Assembly: GCA_949152475.1 (NCBI GenBank)
Contig: OX424560.1
Span: forward strand, 19,345,106 to 19,409,105
Length of the DNA: 64,000 nucleotides
Source: Terebella lapidaria
Taxonomy: Eukaryota > Annelida > Polychaeta > Terebellida > Terebellidae
Direction: 5' to 3'
The translations under genes and the position numbers were made by a program. Every line of letters starts with the position of its first letter. The first letter of the stretch is position 1. The notes beneath the pieces were generated by a model. That model searched no databases, had not been told where the DNA came from, and worked only from the letters and a program-made list of their open reading frames with translations. Positions 1 through 12,754 of the stretch are shown here, piece by piece.

Positions 1-1162
1 ATTCAATGACAGGTCTAAATTTAAACATGGGGTGGAAAACCAACTTTTTCCAGTTTTTGACATAGAAGTCTTAAATTCGAACTATAGTAGTCTATATTTA
101 GTCTCAAGTATGAAATTGCCTTCGTGCCGTCGTTCAACTTCACGACAAGGAACTGATCACGTTCTCTATCGACCTGTGATATGACCCTACGATTGGTGGT
201 CACATCTGTTTGGAGCGTCCCGGAACGAGGATACATCATGCAGTGAAAAAAATTTGACATGCATGCCAACATGGCAGTTGTAGTACGTTGATGTTTCATA
301 CTTGAAGCTTCAACTTTTTTTCTGCGAGACAAATTCTGGTATTTTTTTCCCAACAATAAAACTGCAAATGTGTCCCCAAACCATACGCCAATATGTGTGG
401 ACCTAGCGGGCATGATATTGTCAATTAGTACCAGTAAATTTGATGTTAACCATTAGAATCTCCTTGATTATCGAGGCTGAAATTCCTGACGGCTACAGCA
501 TTAGGAGAAATCATTGAGCCGCAAATTGAATAACGGCCCAATGTTTTGGCGTAAATAATTATGCACTTATAACATATACTGGTACTAATAGTAATAATAT
601 GTTTTTGGCGGGCGTAGTGATTATTTACGACCCAGCTCAGATTATATTCAGCCCTCCATGACTTTGCAGCCCTCATTTTTTTGTTATATTAACATGAATA
701 AAGCTTAAAATACACATCTCATTTTTTTATCGAGGGCGTCGTTCATTCAAGACACTGAGTGTGATTCAAAACAGTCTCCAATTGTAGAATTTCTGTGTCA
801 GTTTCATATTTTATCGATGAATTTCATAACTCTATCCTGGCCAATAAATGTACTCAGAACCCACCACGCAGCACCAATCCACGGTCAGCTTCTGGGGCCC
901 GGGACTCCATACTAATCAGTTTACATCTTTTTTTCTTTCTGTTTTTTTTTTTTGGGGGGGGGGGGGGTGGTGGGTGGGGGGTTGTGCATGGGCGTCTTTC
1001 GCAGAAGCCATCGAATATCACTACGTGTAATTCCTAATTATATTGGTCACTCCTGTCTGAGGATTATTGTCATAAGTAAATTGCCAGTGTTAGTTATGCG
1101 AGTAACAAATCATGTGCGTGAACGATCTATCGGTGCATTGTGTTGATTTCGAAAACATTTAC
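1..1162. other. Non-genic flank with low-complexity tract
   Basis: I see no gene here; the small open frames have no recognisable domain, codon pattern or splice context. A run of T followed by a run of G (about 944-976) is a simple low-complexity tract. The first 90 bases resemble 13045-13130 on the same strand (shared words ATGACAGG.CTAAATTTAA and GAAGTCT.AAATTC), so both are probably fragments of one dispersed repeat. Confidence 0.6.
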
Positions 1163-4047
1163 GACCCATTAGACTTTTTTCGTGTCGGGGTTATTTCGAG
1201 GGTGTTTCGGGGGTACTTCGGGGTGAAGTACCGCGGTCAAGTGAGTAGGGGTTTTTGCGCATAGAAGCGTGGCGAATATAACTCAGATTCATTAATCAGC
1301 GCCAGTTAGGCCACACAAAATAAAACGAACTCTAGCAGAGGTATGCTATACTGAATTTTCTTTTATCTCTAATCAGGATTAAAAGGGTGTCAGACGGATT
1401 AAATGAGATGTTTCCCGTTGTCGCGCAGTGTTCATGGGAAGCATACTAAAGTCGGCCCAAATACCGTACGTTATTCCTTAATACTACTCGTCCAATGAAA
1501 ACATACCATTTAATCCGTCTCGCACCTTTTCAATCCTTATTGAATATAGAGGAAGGCGCAGGATTTGATACTTGGGCGCATCTAGCGCAGCTTACTTTTT
1601 CTTCTAAATTCAATGAAAATTAAAAATGTGCCAGATTGATTAAATATGGTATACATCAAATGGGTGAGTAGTATTAACAGATTGGGCCCTACAGGCTTAG
1701 ACAACCCTGAACATATCACCTTTTGTAAATTTTATTGCTAAAATATGATATATTTCACCTAAGGTATCCGTTATTTGCTCTTTCAGTCACTCTCATCTTT
1801 GTATGCACAAATAACATCAGACATTCAGAAATCGTTCAACATCAGAATACTTTATTAATATTGGGCGAAACACGCTAAATTAATTTGCAGGGGAAAAATA
1901 ATGGAGTGCGAAAATTAATATGACAATGGTGAAATATGGTTGGTGATTGTATATTGGTCAACATCAGTTCCATTGCAACCAGTTACTTTCATGTGTTTCA
2001 CCAATGTAACACGAGTTGGTGACATATGTATTTAAGTTTGTTGGTATAATTTGTCGATTTCACCAGAATAAACCTTCTGGTGTGATTTTGAGATACTTGT
2101 CTATAAATTAAAGACAGGGGATTCACTATTATAGACCGCCCGTAATAAACACATTTCTTACGACATTTCTATTTTCATGATTGTACGACTATTATAATGA
2201 TACTCTCGTGTTTCTCAGTCTTAGACTTTCGGATCCAATGTAAAGCTGGGTTCTGTTACAATGGGTGAATTGTAACAAAATGCCACAGGCATCCTCCTTA
2301 GGTAATATCGTCAGTGTTTGGCTAGTAAGCAATCGGCCAGTTTCATGATTTAGAGACAAAAAAATGAAGTGAGTCTTGATCGTTGTTCTGAAATTCAATG
2401 AAATCATTGTTTGACAATATTCAACATTTATTACATAATTTGGACAGTGCAATATGTACTCGTAAGCTCGGAATCCGTGAAACGACCGCACGGTAAATCA
2501 TATACAGAAAAATATGGGATATTTTGTAAAGTTTTTGAAACTTTATTGAAATTGCATATTGACATCATGACCAAATTCTGATCTATGTCATGGTTGTAGC
2601 AACGAATTCTGAAGAGTGCAAAAAAAAACAGTGTGAAACTGTGTTCATTCAGTATCACTGGTGCGAAACTGCAATTGGCACATCAACATGGCCGAACGTG
2701 ATTAATGTATCAAAAACAAACTGATCGTGTTTCTGTGAAATCGTAACATTAACATGTCGCGTGTTAGGCTACAGTCAGATAATTAGTTGATCTTCAAGAT
2801 TGAAGCAATGACGAACGTGAATACAGTCGTGCTATCGAAATGAATTGGTGATAATTTTTGCTGATTATGCGTTCCTGATGCGCCAATTAATAATTCGGCT
2901 TTTCAAGCGATACGCCAATACTATATCCTTACTATGATGACCATTGTGTACAAACATATCAGAGTATTATTCTCCTTTTACACAGATATTCTCAATGCTG
3001 GCAGTGGTTTACAAGACGAATTGTTTCGATACGACAAGAAAATATCGCTGCGAGGAAAAAAACTGAATGAAAACGCGGGTGTGCTGGTGTAGGCCTATCG
3101 GTCGATACATTTGCCAGTCCAATCTGGCTATATTTTGCAAACGTTTTTGCTGGTTTTAAGCTTTGTGTCAATGTGAATAAAATCACGATGAAAAGTGTAA
3201 CCTGGAGCAAAATCAATGACACTGACAAGATATGTGTCTGTGGTATTAACAGGGCTATCATTAGGCCTATAGGTTTATCACTCGTCGAATTTGACCGTTC
3301 ATGATACTGATTTTGTAAGTATCATTCATGAATCACTCCTAAAATATGGATTTATCTATATCGATATCCATTCGTCAGTAGATACATATGTACATATGTA
3401 ACGTGAGACCAAAAAATTCAGTGATCCCCAAAAATCCCCGCCCAATTCCACCCCAAAAGACCAAAAACACGCTGAAGTGCGCTTTTTAATTCGAATGACT
3501 TTTACTGCTCTGATATACGACATTTATCGTAGGAATAGCATATAGCTGTCTGTACTTCTAATGAAACATATGTGAATATAAAACAGACTACCCTTCCCGA
3601 CGTGTATAGAACGTGATTCGTTTCATATATAAATATGCTTTCACATATCAAATTCTTCTAATTTGAATCCGAATTATAACAAACGACTCAAATCTCGACG
3701 GTGACACACTACACGTTCTTGCCAAAAACATGTGTGATGTGAACACTGGACCATTGAGCTACTGAGACCCGATGAACCAGAATCCTTGCATAAGTCACAC
3801 ACGGAGATTGTAATACAATGAACAGTAATAGTGGTAAATTAGTTAGACACTATAAATTGGTTTATAATTTTGTTTGGCCTCAATCTCTGTGGGGTGTCGA
3901 CTGGAAATCGCTCTTATGGGATTAGTTTGCTTTAAGCTGCACGCATCACTGAATAAACCCCTGGGTGCCGAGTAGACGCGATAGTTGCGTTACTTAACCC
4001 CGAAACACCCTCGAAATACCCCCGACACGAAAAAAGTCTAATAGGTC
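1163..4047. mobile_element. Non-autonomous TIR element, about 2.9 kb
   Basis: The two ends are inverted copies of each other over about 55 bases. The left end (1163-1220) reads GACCCATTAGACTTTTTTCG and the reverse complement of the right end (about 3990-4047) reads GACCTATTAGACTTTTTTCG; both continue through CGTGTCGGGG and a TATTTCGAGGGTGTTTCGGG-like stretch. This layout is typical of a DNA transposon or a large MITE. No transposase motif is visible in any frame, so if it is one element it is non-autonomous or decayed. I see no clear target-site duplication. MITE copies lie inside it (1351-1690). Two copies of a smaller element in opposite orientation could mimic this layout. Confidence 0.6.
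1351..1690. mobile_element. Cluster of diverged MITE copies (GGCCCA family)
   Basis: Three overlapping or abutting copies of the MITE seen whole at 15870-15997. One half copy is at about 1351-1412. One diverged full-length copy is at 1454-1577, from GGCCCAAATACC to CTTGGGC. A third spans about 1571-1689, from CTAGCGCAGCTTAC to ATTGGGCC. The shared internal words are TTAATCCGTCTGGCAC, AATACTACTC and TTCAATGAAAATTAAAA in either orientation. They sit inside the larger TIR element, so they are later insertions or parts of it. Confidence 0.6.
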
Positions 4048-4639
4048 TCAAGGTGTCTCAAGGTGTCTCAATCATTATATAATTTTTAATTATCCTCAAT
4101 CATCACATCATGTCATTGACATAACAGATGCATGAAGTCACTAAGTTGTGTAAACTATGAACCAATGAACGCCGTTTAAATATGCATGATACTATCGATG
4201 TTCATTCGCACAGCTCAGAGTCAATAAAAAGTTTGCTTGACATGATGGGATTCCAAACATATCAACTCTACAAACATTGAGTCAGTATATATATATTGTT
4301 TATTCATTTGAGTCCCACCTAGAAGTATAAGTAAGAAACATTGCAATTTAGTCCATGAGCCCAGGGGGTCCACCGTGCACCCCCCCCCAGGACTCTCCGC
4401 GAGGGGTGTCATTTTGTTCAGGGGACCCTTGAGCTTCAGAATCCACTTGTTAACACTCGATATCCTGGGATGAACTATCCAATATGGCGGCTTTTCAAAA
4501 TGGCCGCCATCAAAACCGAGACATTTCTTGAAACACAAATTTGTATTTTTCTTCGCCCCTAATTGTGCTAGAGACACGATTTTGGTACCTAAACATATGT
4601 TTTAGAGGTCAAGGAATGCAATAAAAATATCTTCAACTA

Positions 4640-6150
4640 CTTCAGCCTATCCCTTCAGCATGAAATCCAAGATGGCGGCCATCAGAATCGCATATTTTGT
4701 CATATTTTTTCTAAAACTTTAATATTTTAAGGAACTGTGTGGCCATTATTGACAATTATGTGCCCTAAAACATGCTATTGGTACTAGATAACATCAGTGA
4801 CAAAAATAATAATGTCTCCAATGCCTTAATTGCTGAAAAATGCGTTGAATTTGGCAATAAACACAATCGCGGCGAAACCGAATTCGATCAACAATAAACA
4901 CAAAGTTGTATATATCTTTGCCCCTAATTGTGCTAGAGACACAAAGTTAGTACCTAAACATATGTTTTTGATGGCAAGGAATGCAATAAAAATAATTTCA
5001 ACTACTTCAGCATACCCCTTCGGCATGAAATCCAAGATGGCGACCATCAGAATCGCATATTTTTTCATATTTTTTCCTAAAACTTTAATATTTTAAGGAA
5101 CTCTGTGGAGATTATCAACAATTTTGTGCCTTAATACATGCTATTGGTACTTGATAACATCAGTGGCAATGATAACAATGTCCCCAATGCCTTAAATGCT
5201 AAAAAAATACCTTGAATTGGCAATAAACAGAATTGCGACAAAACCGAATTTAATCAACAATAAACAAAATTGCATAAATTTTTGCTACTAATTGTGCTAG
5301 AGACACAAACTTGGTACCTAAACTTACGCTTTAGAGGTCAAGGAATGCAATGAAATTGTTTTCAACTAATTTAGCATAGCGCTCCGGCATGAAATCCAAG
5401 ATGGCGTCCATCATAATTGCATATTTTTTCATATTTTGTTCATGAAACTTTGATATTTTAAACAAATGTGCGGTCATTATCACCAATTATGTGCAGCAAT
5501 ACATGCTACTGGTACTTAAAAACATCAGTGGTAGAACTAACAATGTCCCCTATGCCTTAATTGCTCAAGAATATGTTGACTTTTGCAATAAACACAATCG
5601 CGACAAGACCGAAATTGATCAATGATAAGCACAAAATTGCATACATGTATATCTTTTACCCTAATTGTGCGAACTTGGTACCTAAACATATGTGTTAGAG
5701 TTTAGGAAATGCAATAATATTGTTTTCAACTAATTTAGCATACCCCATTAGCATGAAATCCAAGATGGCAGCCACCAGAATGGCATATTTTATCATACTT
5801 TTTCTAAAACTCTAATATTTAAAACAAAAGTGTAGCCATCATCACCAATTGTGTGCCTTAATTACATGCTGATGGTGCTTAACAATATCAGTGGTTAAAA
5901 TAGCAATGTCCCCAATGCCTCAACTGCTAAAAGATATATTGAATTTGGCAATAAACACAATTGCAGCAATATTGAATTAGAACACAATCAACAGTTAAAG
6001 TCATGTTATGTGCATAAACGTGACATTAAATGTCATTAAGTTAGTTCATTTATCTGAAATATACACATGTACATGTACACTACAAAAGCCATTTCCAACA
6101 AGCAAAGCATTCATCATGGGGAAAATCCAAGATGGCCACAATTTTGCATA
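4640..6150. repeat. Left-arm tandem units, about 365 bp each
   Basis: The word ATGAAATCCAAGATGGC recurs at about 4659, 5024, 5390, 5751 and, changed, 6118, a spacing of about 361-366 bases. Each unit also carries TTGTGCTAGAGACAC, GGTACCTAAACATATG and GCAATAAACACAAT. Units differ from each other far more than each differs from its partner in the other arm. The tandem array is therefore older than the last inversion or homogenisation of the arms. Confidence 0.75.
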
Positions 6151-7254
6151 GCTGAACGAAGATAATGTACTCTCTTCACCGATATTTGGTCTAGAATTTG
6201 GTTTATTCTTATATTTCCATGTATGTAGATTTCAAATATATATGTACTCAATTTGGCATGAAATGAACTACTCCTCTTGCAAAAGAACATATAAGGTCAA
6301 AATGGTTCTATGAAATGCCAAATCCAGGTGAATTACATTGTAATATTTCAGTGAATGTTTGTTTTAGAATGATGCCTAATATGTCCATAGCTAAGTTTTC
6401 ACACATGCAGGATATAACGACACACATGTATTGGCAAAAAAGAAAATCTTTATCACTGTTTCAGAACTCAGGTTTACAACATCAAGTCATCCACAATCAT
6501 TCAGTTCACACCACTGAGTCACCAGTAGTCAATCAGTCATTATATGTCATCAGTTATCACTCCGGTAAGAACATCATTTCTCCAACATCTACTCACATAT
6601 CAATACTACCGTAAGTAATCTTTTACCACATACCACTGAATATGTTGTTATCTGAACAGTTGCTGAAAACTGGTGACATCGTTGAGTAAAATCAAGATCA
6701 TACAAAAAAGAGACTTTGTCTTACTCAATGTTGTTAAATTGAGTAATATGTGGTCACAGAATACTTATGGTAATGTTGGTATTTGAGTGAATGTTGGTAA
6801 CGTAATGTTCTTATCTGAGTGATAACTGATGACATATTTATTGACTGATTGACTACTGATGACTCAATGGTGTGAACGGAGTGAATGTGGATGACTTAAT
6901 GTTGTACACCTGACTTCTGACACAATGATAAAGACAATTGCCAATACTGACTTCTGACGCAATGATAAAGACAATTGCCAATACATGTGTGTCGTTATAT
7001 CCTGCATGTGTGAAAACTTAGCAATGGACATATTAGTCGTTATCTTATAACAAACATTCACTGGCATATTACAATATATGTACCTGGATTTGGCATTTCA
7101 CAGAACCACTTTGACCTTATATGTTCTTTTGCAAGAGGAGTAGTTCATTTCATGCCAAATTAAGTACATATTTGATATCTACATACATGGAAATATAAGA
7201 ATAAACCAAATTCTGGACCAAATATCGGTGAAGAGAGTACATTATCTTCGTTCA

Positions 7255-8765
7255 GCTATGCAAAATTGTGGCCATCTTGGATTTTTCCCATGATGAATGC
7301 TTTGCTTGTTGGAAATGGCTTTTGTAATGTACATGTACATGTGTATATTTCAGATAAATGAACTAACTTAATTACATTTAATGTCACGTTTATGCACATT
7401 ACATGACTTTAACTGTTGATTGTGTTCTAATTCAATATTGCTGCAATTGTGTTTATTGCCAAATTCAATATATCTTTTAGCAGTTGAGGCATTGAGGACA
7501 CTGTTATTTTTACCACTGATATTGTTAAGCACCATCAGCATGTAATTAAGGCACAAAATTGGTGATAATGGCTACATATTTGTTTTAAAATATTAGAGTT
7601 TTAGAAAAAGTATGATAAAATATGCCATTCTGGTGGCTGCCATCTTGGATTTCATGCTAATGGAGTATGCTAAAGTAGTTGAAAATAGTATTATTGCATT
7701 TTCTAAACTCTAACACATGTGTTCAGGTACAAAGTTCGCACAATTAGGGTAAAAGATATACATGTATGCAATTTTGTGCTTATTATTGATTGATTTCGGT
7801 CTTGTCGCGATTGTGTTTATTGCCAAAGTCAACATATTCTTGAGCAATTAAGGCATAGGGGACATTGTTAGTTCTACCACTGATGTTTTTAAGTACCAGT
7901 AGCATGTATTGGAGCACATAATTGGTGATAATGACCACACATTTGTTTAAAATATCAAAGTTTCATGAACAAAATATGAAAAAATATGCAATTATGATGG
8001 ACGCCATCTTGGATTTCATGCCGGAGCGCTATGCTAAATTAGTTGAAAACAATTTCATTGCATTCCTTGACCTCTAAAGCGTAAGTTTAGGTACCAAGTT
8101 TGTGTCTCTAGCACAATTAGTAGCAAAAATTTATGCAATTTTGTTTATTGTTGATTAAATTCGGTTTTGTCGCAATTCTGTTTATTGCCAATTCAAGGTA
8201 TTTTTTTAGCATTTAAGGCATTGGGGACATTGTTATCATTGCCACTGATGTTATCAAGTACCAATAGCATGTATTAAGGCACAAAATATTGATAATCTCC
8301 AGAGTTCCTTAAAATATTAAAGTTTTAGGAAAAAATATGAAAAAAATATGTGATTCTGATGGTCGCCATCTTGGATTTCATGCCGAAGGGGTATGCTGAA
8401 GTAGTTGAAATTATTTTTATTGTATTCCTTGCCATCAAAAACATATGTTTAGGTACTAACTTTGTGTCTCTAGCACAATTAGGGGCAAAGATATATACAA
8501 CTTTGTGTTTATTGTTGATCGAATTCGGTTTCGCCGTGATTGTGTTTATTGCCAAATTCAACGCATTTTTCAGCAATTAAGGCATTGGGGACATTGTTAT
8601 TTTTGCCACTGATGTTATCTAGTACCAATAGCATGTTTTAGGGCACATAATTGTCAATAATGGCCACACAGTTCCTTAAAATATTGAAGTTTTAGAAAAA
8701 ATATGACAAAATATGCGATTCTGATGGCCGCCATCTTGGATTTCATGCTGAAGGGATAGGCTGAA
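7255..8765. repeat. Right-arm tandem units, mirror of left arm
   Basis: The same five 365-bp units appear in reverse orientation and order; GCCATCTTGGATTTCATGC occurs at about 7637, 8003, 8365 and 8730, with a weaker copy near 7270. Unit-by-unit correspondence with the left arm is close. Confidence 0.75.
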
Positions 8766-9057
8766 GTAGTTGAAAATATTTTTATTGCATTCCTTGACCT
8801 CTAAAACATATGTTTAGGTACCAAAATCGTGTCTCTAGCACAATTAGGGGCGAAGAAAAATACAAATTTGTGTTTCAAGAAATGTCTCGGTTTTGATGGC
8901 GGCCATTTTGAAAAGCCGCCATATTGGATAGTTCATCCCAGGATATCGAGTGTTAACAAGTGGATTCTGAAGCTCAAGGGTCCCCTGAACAAAATGACAC
9001 CCCTCGCGGAGAGTCCTGGGGGGGGTGCACGGTGGACCCCCTGGGCTCATGGACTAA

Positions 9058-10090
9058 TTGTATACATATCAAAACCGTTTTCAAGCCATTCAGTGAATAT
9101 AGGTCATTATTGAAAACGATAACAAATGGAAAAATAAACAGTTGAGATGTAAGCTAAGCTCTTTCATATATCTGCCTTGATAAACATTAAAGTGAACGGA
9201 ATATAAAATCAATTACTGTGCTTTTGAAAATGAAGTCAGCTTAATTGCCAATTAAATTACTAGCAATTCATGCAGTATTAAAGTTGACGATTGGTAACAA
9301 AGATTCAAGCCCTCAAAATGCGACGAAAAAGTGACATCTGAAATGAAACGCATCGTTAAAAAATGGAAAAAAGTTACAGATTTGAGCTAATGACGAAAAT
9401 ACTTGGATGAAAAGCGACGCAGTGACTTACTTGGGGGGGGGGGGTGTGTGTAAAGAGGGGCCCTATATATTTCAGGGCTCTTAGTGCCTTAGCAATAGTG
9501 CCTTAACCAAAACTTCGAAGTTTAGGATCTCAAAGTCCTAAAGAATTAAGCTTAAGGTCACAATAAAAGTGGGGTCATGTGCGAGCTTTTTAGCAGAAGG
9601 CATAGTGGCCGTGAAAATTGCCTTGCATATAAATGTGCCAATTTATATGTGATTTGTAACAGTTTGTTCAAGTTTGAATATAGAATAATTAAATATACTA
9701 TTGTTTTCAAACATATATAAATTTTTCTTGCAAATTTTTCTTGCAATTTATATGCCCATAAAATAGGTTATCATTACTAGTTTAGCTTGTAAATTGAGGG
9801 TCTTGTGGATTGATTTTTTTCCACTGTTAAATATTATAAAAGCACATCAGTGTTCGTCATTTGTTTGTCATTTGCCGAGTTCGAGTCTAAATGCTGGTGA
9901 TTTTTTTCTCTGTTCTATGTCTAACCCCTTTTTAAAAAAAAAAAAAAAATATCAGTAAATGGTGATTTCATCCAACATATGTGTTTTGTATCATGTTTTA
10001 ATATGAGTATGATTATGAATATTCACGGTTGAAGTTTGATACGAGGATGATGAAAGGGTGTCCTATGCCTAGGCGAAAGGGGACATCTCC
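9058..10090. other. AT-rich spacer without gene
   Basis: This is AT-rich sequence with a G run near 9433-9442, an A run near 9935-9948 and no supported coding frame. I recognise no element in it. Confidence 0.5.
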
Positions 10091-11571
10091 TTTGTCATAT
10101 ATTACGACTACAAGTATGGCATGCTTACACGGCCATGTCGCCGGACATCCTCATTGTCATATAGTACGACTACAAGTATGGCATGCTTACACGGCCATGT
10201 CGCCGGACATCCTCATTGTCATATAGTACGACTACAAGTATGGCATGCTTACACGGCCATGTCGCCGGACATCCTCATTGTCATATAGTACGACTACAAG
10301 TATGGCATGCTTACACGGCCATGTCGCCGGACATCCTCATTGTCATATAGTACGACTACAAGTATGGCATGCTTACACGGCCATGTCGCCGGACATCCTC
10401 ATTGTCATATAGTATGACTACAAGTATGGCATGCTTACACGGCCATGTCGCCGGACATCCTCATTGTCATATAGTACGACTACACGTATGGCATGCTTAC
10501 ACGGCCATGTCGCCGGACATCCTCATTGTCATATAGTACGACTACAAGTATGGCATGCTTACACGGCCATGTCGCCGGACATCCTCATTGTCATATAGTA
10601 CGACTACAAGTATGGCATGCTTACACGGCCATGTCGCCGGACATCCTCATTGTCATATAGTACGACTACAAGTATGGCATGCTTACACGGCCATGTCGCC
10701 GGACATCCTCATTGTCATATAGTACGACTACAAGTATGGCATGCTTACACGGCCATGTCGCCGGACATCCTCATTGTCATATAGTACGACTACAAGTATG
10801 GCATGCTTACACGGCCATGTCGCCGGACATCCTCATTGTCATATAGTACGACTACAAGTATGGCATGCTTACACGGCCATGTCGCCGGACATCCTCATTG
10901 TCATATAGTACGACTACAAGTATGGCATGCTTACACGGCCATGTCGCCGGACATCCTCATTGTCATATAGTACGACTACAAGTATGGCATGCTTACACGG
11001 CCATGTCGCCGGACATCCTCATTGTCATATAGTACGACTACACGTATGGCATGCTTACATGGCCATGTCGCCGGACATCCTCATTGTCATATAGTATGAC
11101 TACAAGTATGGCATGCTTACACGGCCATGTCGCCGGACATCCTCATTGTCATATAGTACGACTACAAGTATGGCATGCTTACACGGCCATGTCGCCGGAC
11201 ATCCTCATTGTCATATTGTACGACTACAAGTATGGCATGCTTACACGGCCATGTCGCCGGACATCCTCATTGTCATATAGTACGACTACAAGTATGGCAT
11301 GCTTACACAGCCATGTCGCCGGACATCCTCATTGTCATATAGTACGACTACAAGTATGGCATGCTTACACGGCCATGTCGCCGGACATCCTCATTGTCAT
11401 ATAGTACGACTACAAGTATGGCATGCTTACACGGCCATGTCGCCGGACATCCTCATTGTCATATAGTACGACTACACGTATGGCATGCTTACACGGCCAT
11501 GTCGCCGGACATCCTCATTGTCATATAGTACGACAACAAGTATGGCATGCTTACACGGCCATGTCGCCTAT
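10091..11571. repeat. 62-bp minisatellite, 24 copies
   Basis: The unit contains TATGGCATGCTTACACGGCC followed by ATGTCGCCGGACAT and CCTCATTGTCATATAGTA. TATGGCATGC starts at 10115 and recurs every 62 bases to 11541, which gives 24 copies. Copies are almost identical; the rare variants are TATGAC for TACGAC (two units), CACG for CAAG (three units) and single changes near 11060, 11216 and 11309. The first and last copies are degenerate at their outer edges. Each unit holds a 5-bp stem ATGTC/GACAT around GCCG and the palindrome GCATGC. The period is not a multiple of three, so the long frames across it are not evidence of coding. Confidence 0.97.
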
Positions 11572-12583
11572 GACAGATAGTTCTCTGAAGATGCGATCAT
11601 TATAATATGGAGCGAGTTGTCGATTTTTTATTCTGCTTTTTTTTGCAACAGTGTTGTATTTTATATTTTATATTGCCATCATCAAAATGAATGCATTGAT
11701 CAGCAGATGTTTGAAAGGGTCGATTTCTGAATGAATGAGTGAAGTTTATTTAACATCGTATATAATCAGTTATGCACAGGATTCTATATAATATAAGCTC
11801 ACGTGCTTCTGTGCGATGCTTAGATTAAAACAAGTTTCACACATATTGTGATATGTAACATACATATCATGAAGAATTTGCATAAAACAGATAGTGGACG
11901 ATGGTTAATAAAAACACATAGTTCTTATTAGTGATATATCCATTCTTTCAATCCAGATATTAATATTTCTCTTGAATTGTGACAAAGATGTAGTATTTGT
12001 ATCCGAAAAATCTAACATGTTCCAAAGTTTGCTTGCAATATATTTAAGTTCTATTGTTACAAATTGTTTAGGGAATGGGTTCAATCTGCAAATTATCTGT
12101 AAATTATTACATGTGATCAGATGTGTAAATTATTTCGCAAATCCTGGATTATGGCCGAATTATGCGATGGTATCGTGTTACAGCTTGGTACACTTCACCT
12201 GGGGATCAAGCGACAGCTATCTGCTAAGTTTCACACATCTGCTGATGAAACTGTGAAAGTTAGCGATCTACTGCAATGATGAATTTTCCCTGAAGACCTG
12301 TCAGTTGCATTTTAACAAATATTGTTTTCGTTTGACACTTGAATGGCTGATAATGTTCGGATGATCTGCATTGGGACCGGTGCTGTTTGAGAATTAGGAC
12401 CGCTCGGCGACCATGGCTAAAGCAAACCCTTGTTTAAATAGAACTTTTGTACTTTGAAAGAAACATATAGCGTTTTGGAAGGCAGGTTCGTGTACATTAA
12501 TGGCCATTATTTTGTACTTATGTGCAATATTCAGTTGAATAATTCGCCTGGAGTTATTTGATTGAACCAAACGCCAAATAAAA
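11572..12583. other. Non-genic spacer
   Basis: I found no gene or recognisable element. Parts near 12136-12260 weakly resemble 12765-12870 (shared CACTTCACCTG and following words), which suggests an old, diverged tandem duplication of several hundred bases. Confidence 0.4.
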
Positions 12584-12750
12584 AACGGTGTGAACGAGTT
12601 TGAAAAATCAGAGTATAGTCAATAAGAATGACTAAAAACACTTTTTCATTCTCCAGATAGACTTTCACATTGATCTTTGTCTACGGGTTTGCAAGCTGCT
12701 GCTTTCTGGTAGAAGTTATACTCTGATTTTTCTAACTTGTTAACACCGGT
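12584..12750. mobile_element. Small hairpin element (MITE-like)
   Basis: The left end AACGGTGTGAACGAGTTTGA continues into AAAATCAGAGTATA. The right end is the reverse complement of ACCGGTGTTAACAAGTTAGA continuing into AAAATCAGAGTATA. The imperfect inverted repeats are about 35 bases long around a centre of about 95 bases. A related end, GTGTAAACCGGTTAGAGAAA, occurs alone at about 13242. No coding capacity. Family unknown. Confidence 0.55.
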
Positions 12751-12754
12751 TGTT

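Larger units (their letters stand above)
4348..9057. mobile_element. 4.7 kb foldback (long inverted repeat) element
   Basis: The left arm (4348 to about 6650) and the right arm (about 6735-9057) are reverse complements with scattered differences, separated by a loop of under 100 bases. The outer ends carry the GC-rich terminus CCCAGGGGGTCCACCGTGCA and its reverse complement. Flanks read CAATT just outside the left end and AATTG just outside the right end, so a short palindromic target duplication is possible but not provable. The arms contain internal 365-bp repeats, as in Foldback-type elements with tandem subterminal units. Short frames in both arms begin SLAQLGAK and mirror each other; they reflect the repeat, not a protein. 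The right arm alone has a 37-bp duplication at 6910-6983. Confidence 0.8.

Noticed and set aside
4221-9113. Mirrored frames beginning SLAQLGAK and LKNALNLAIN in the foldback
   Set aside because: They are the same repeat read in both arms, differ in length through random stops and show no domain; repeat sequence, not genes.
10091-11571. CRISPR-like look of a regular array
   Set aside because: Units are contiguous with no unique spacers and the context is eukaryotic; it is a minisatellite.
10029-11605. Open frames of 60-117 residues across the 62-bp array
   Set aside because: They only exist because the repeat happens to be open in two of three phases. The period is not a multiple of three and the third phase always stops, so no repeat protein is encoded.
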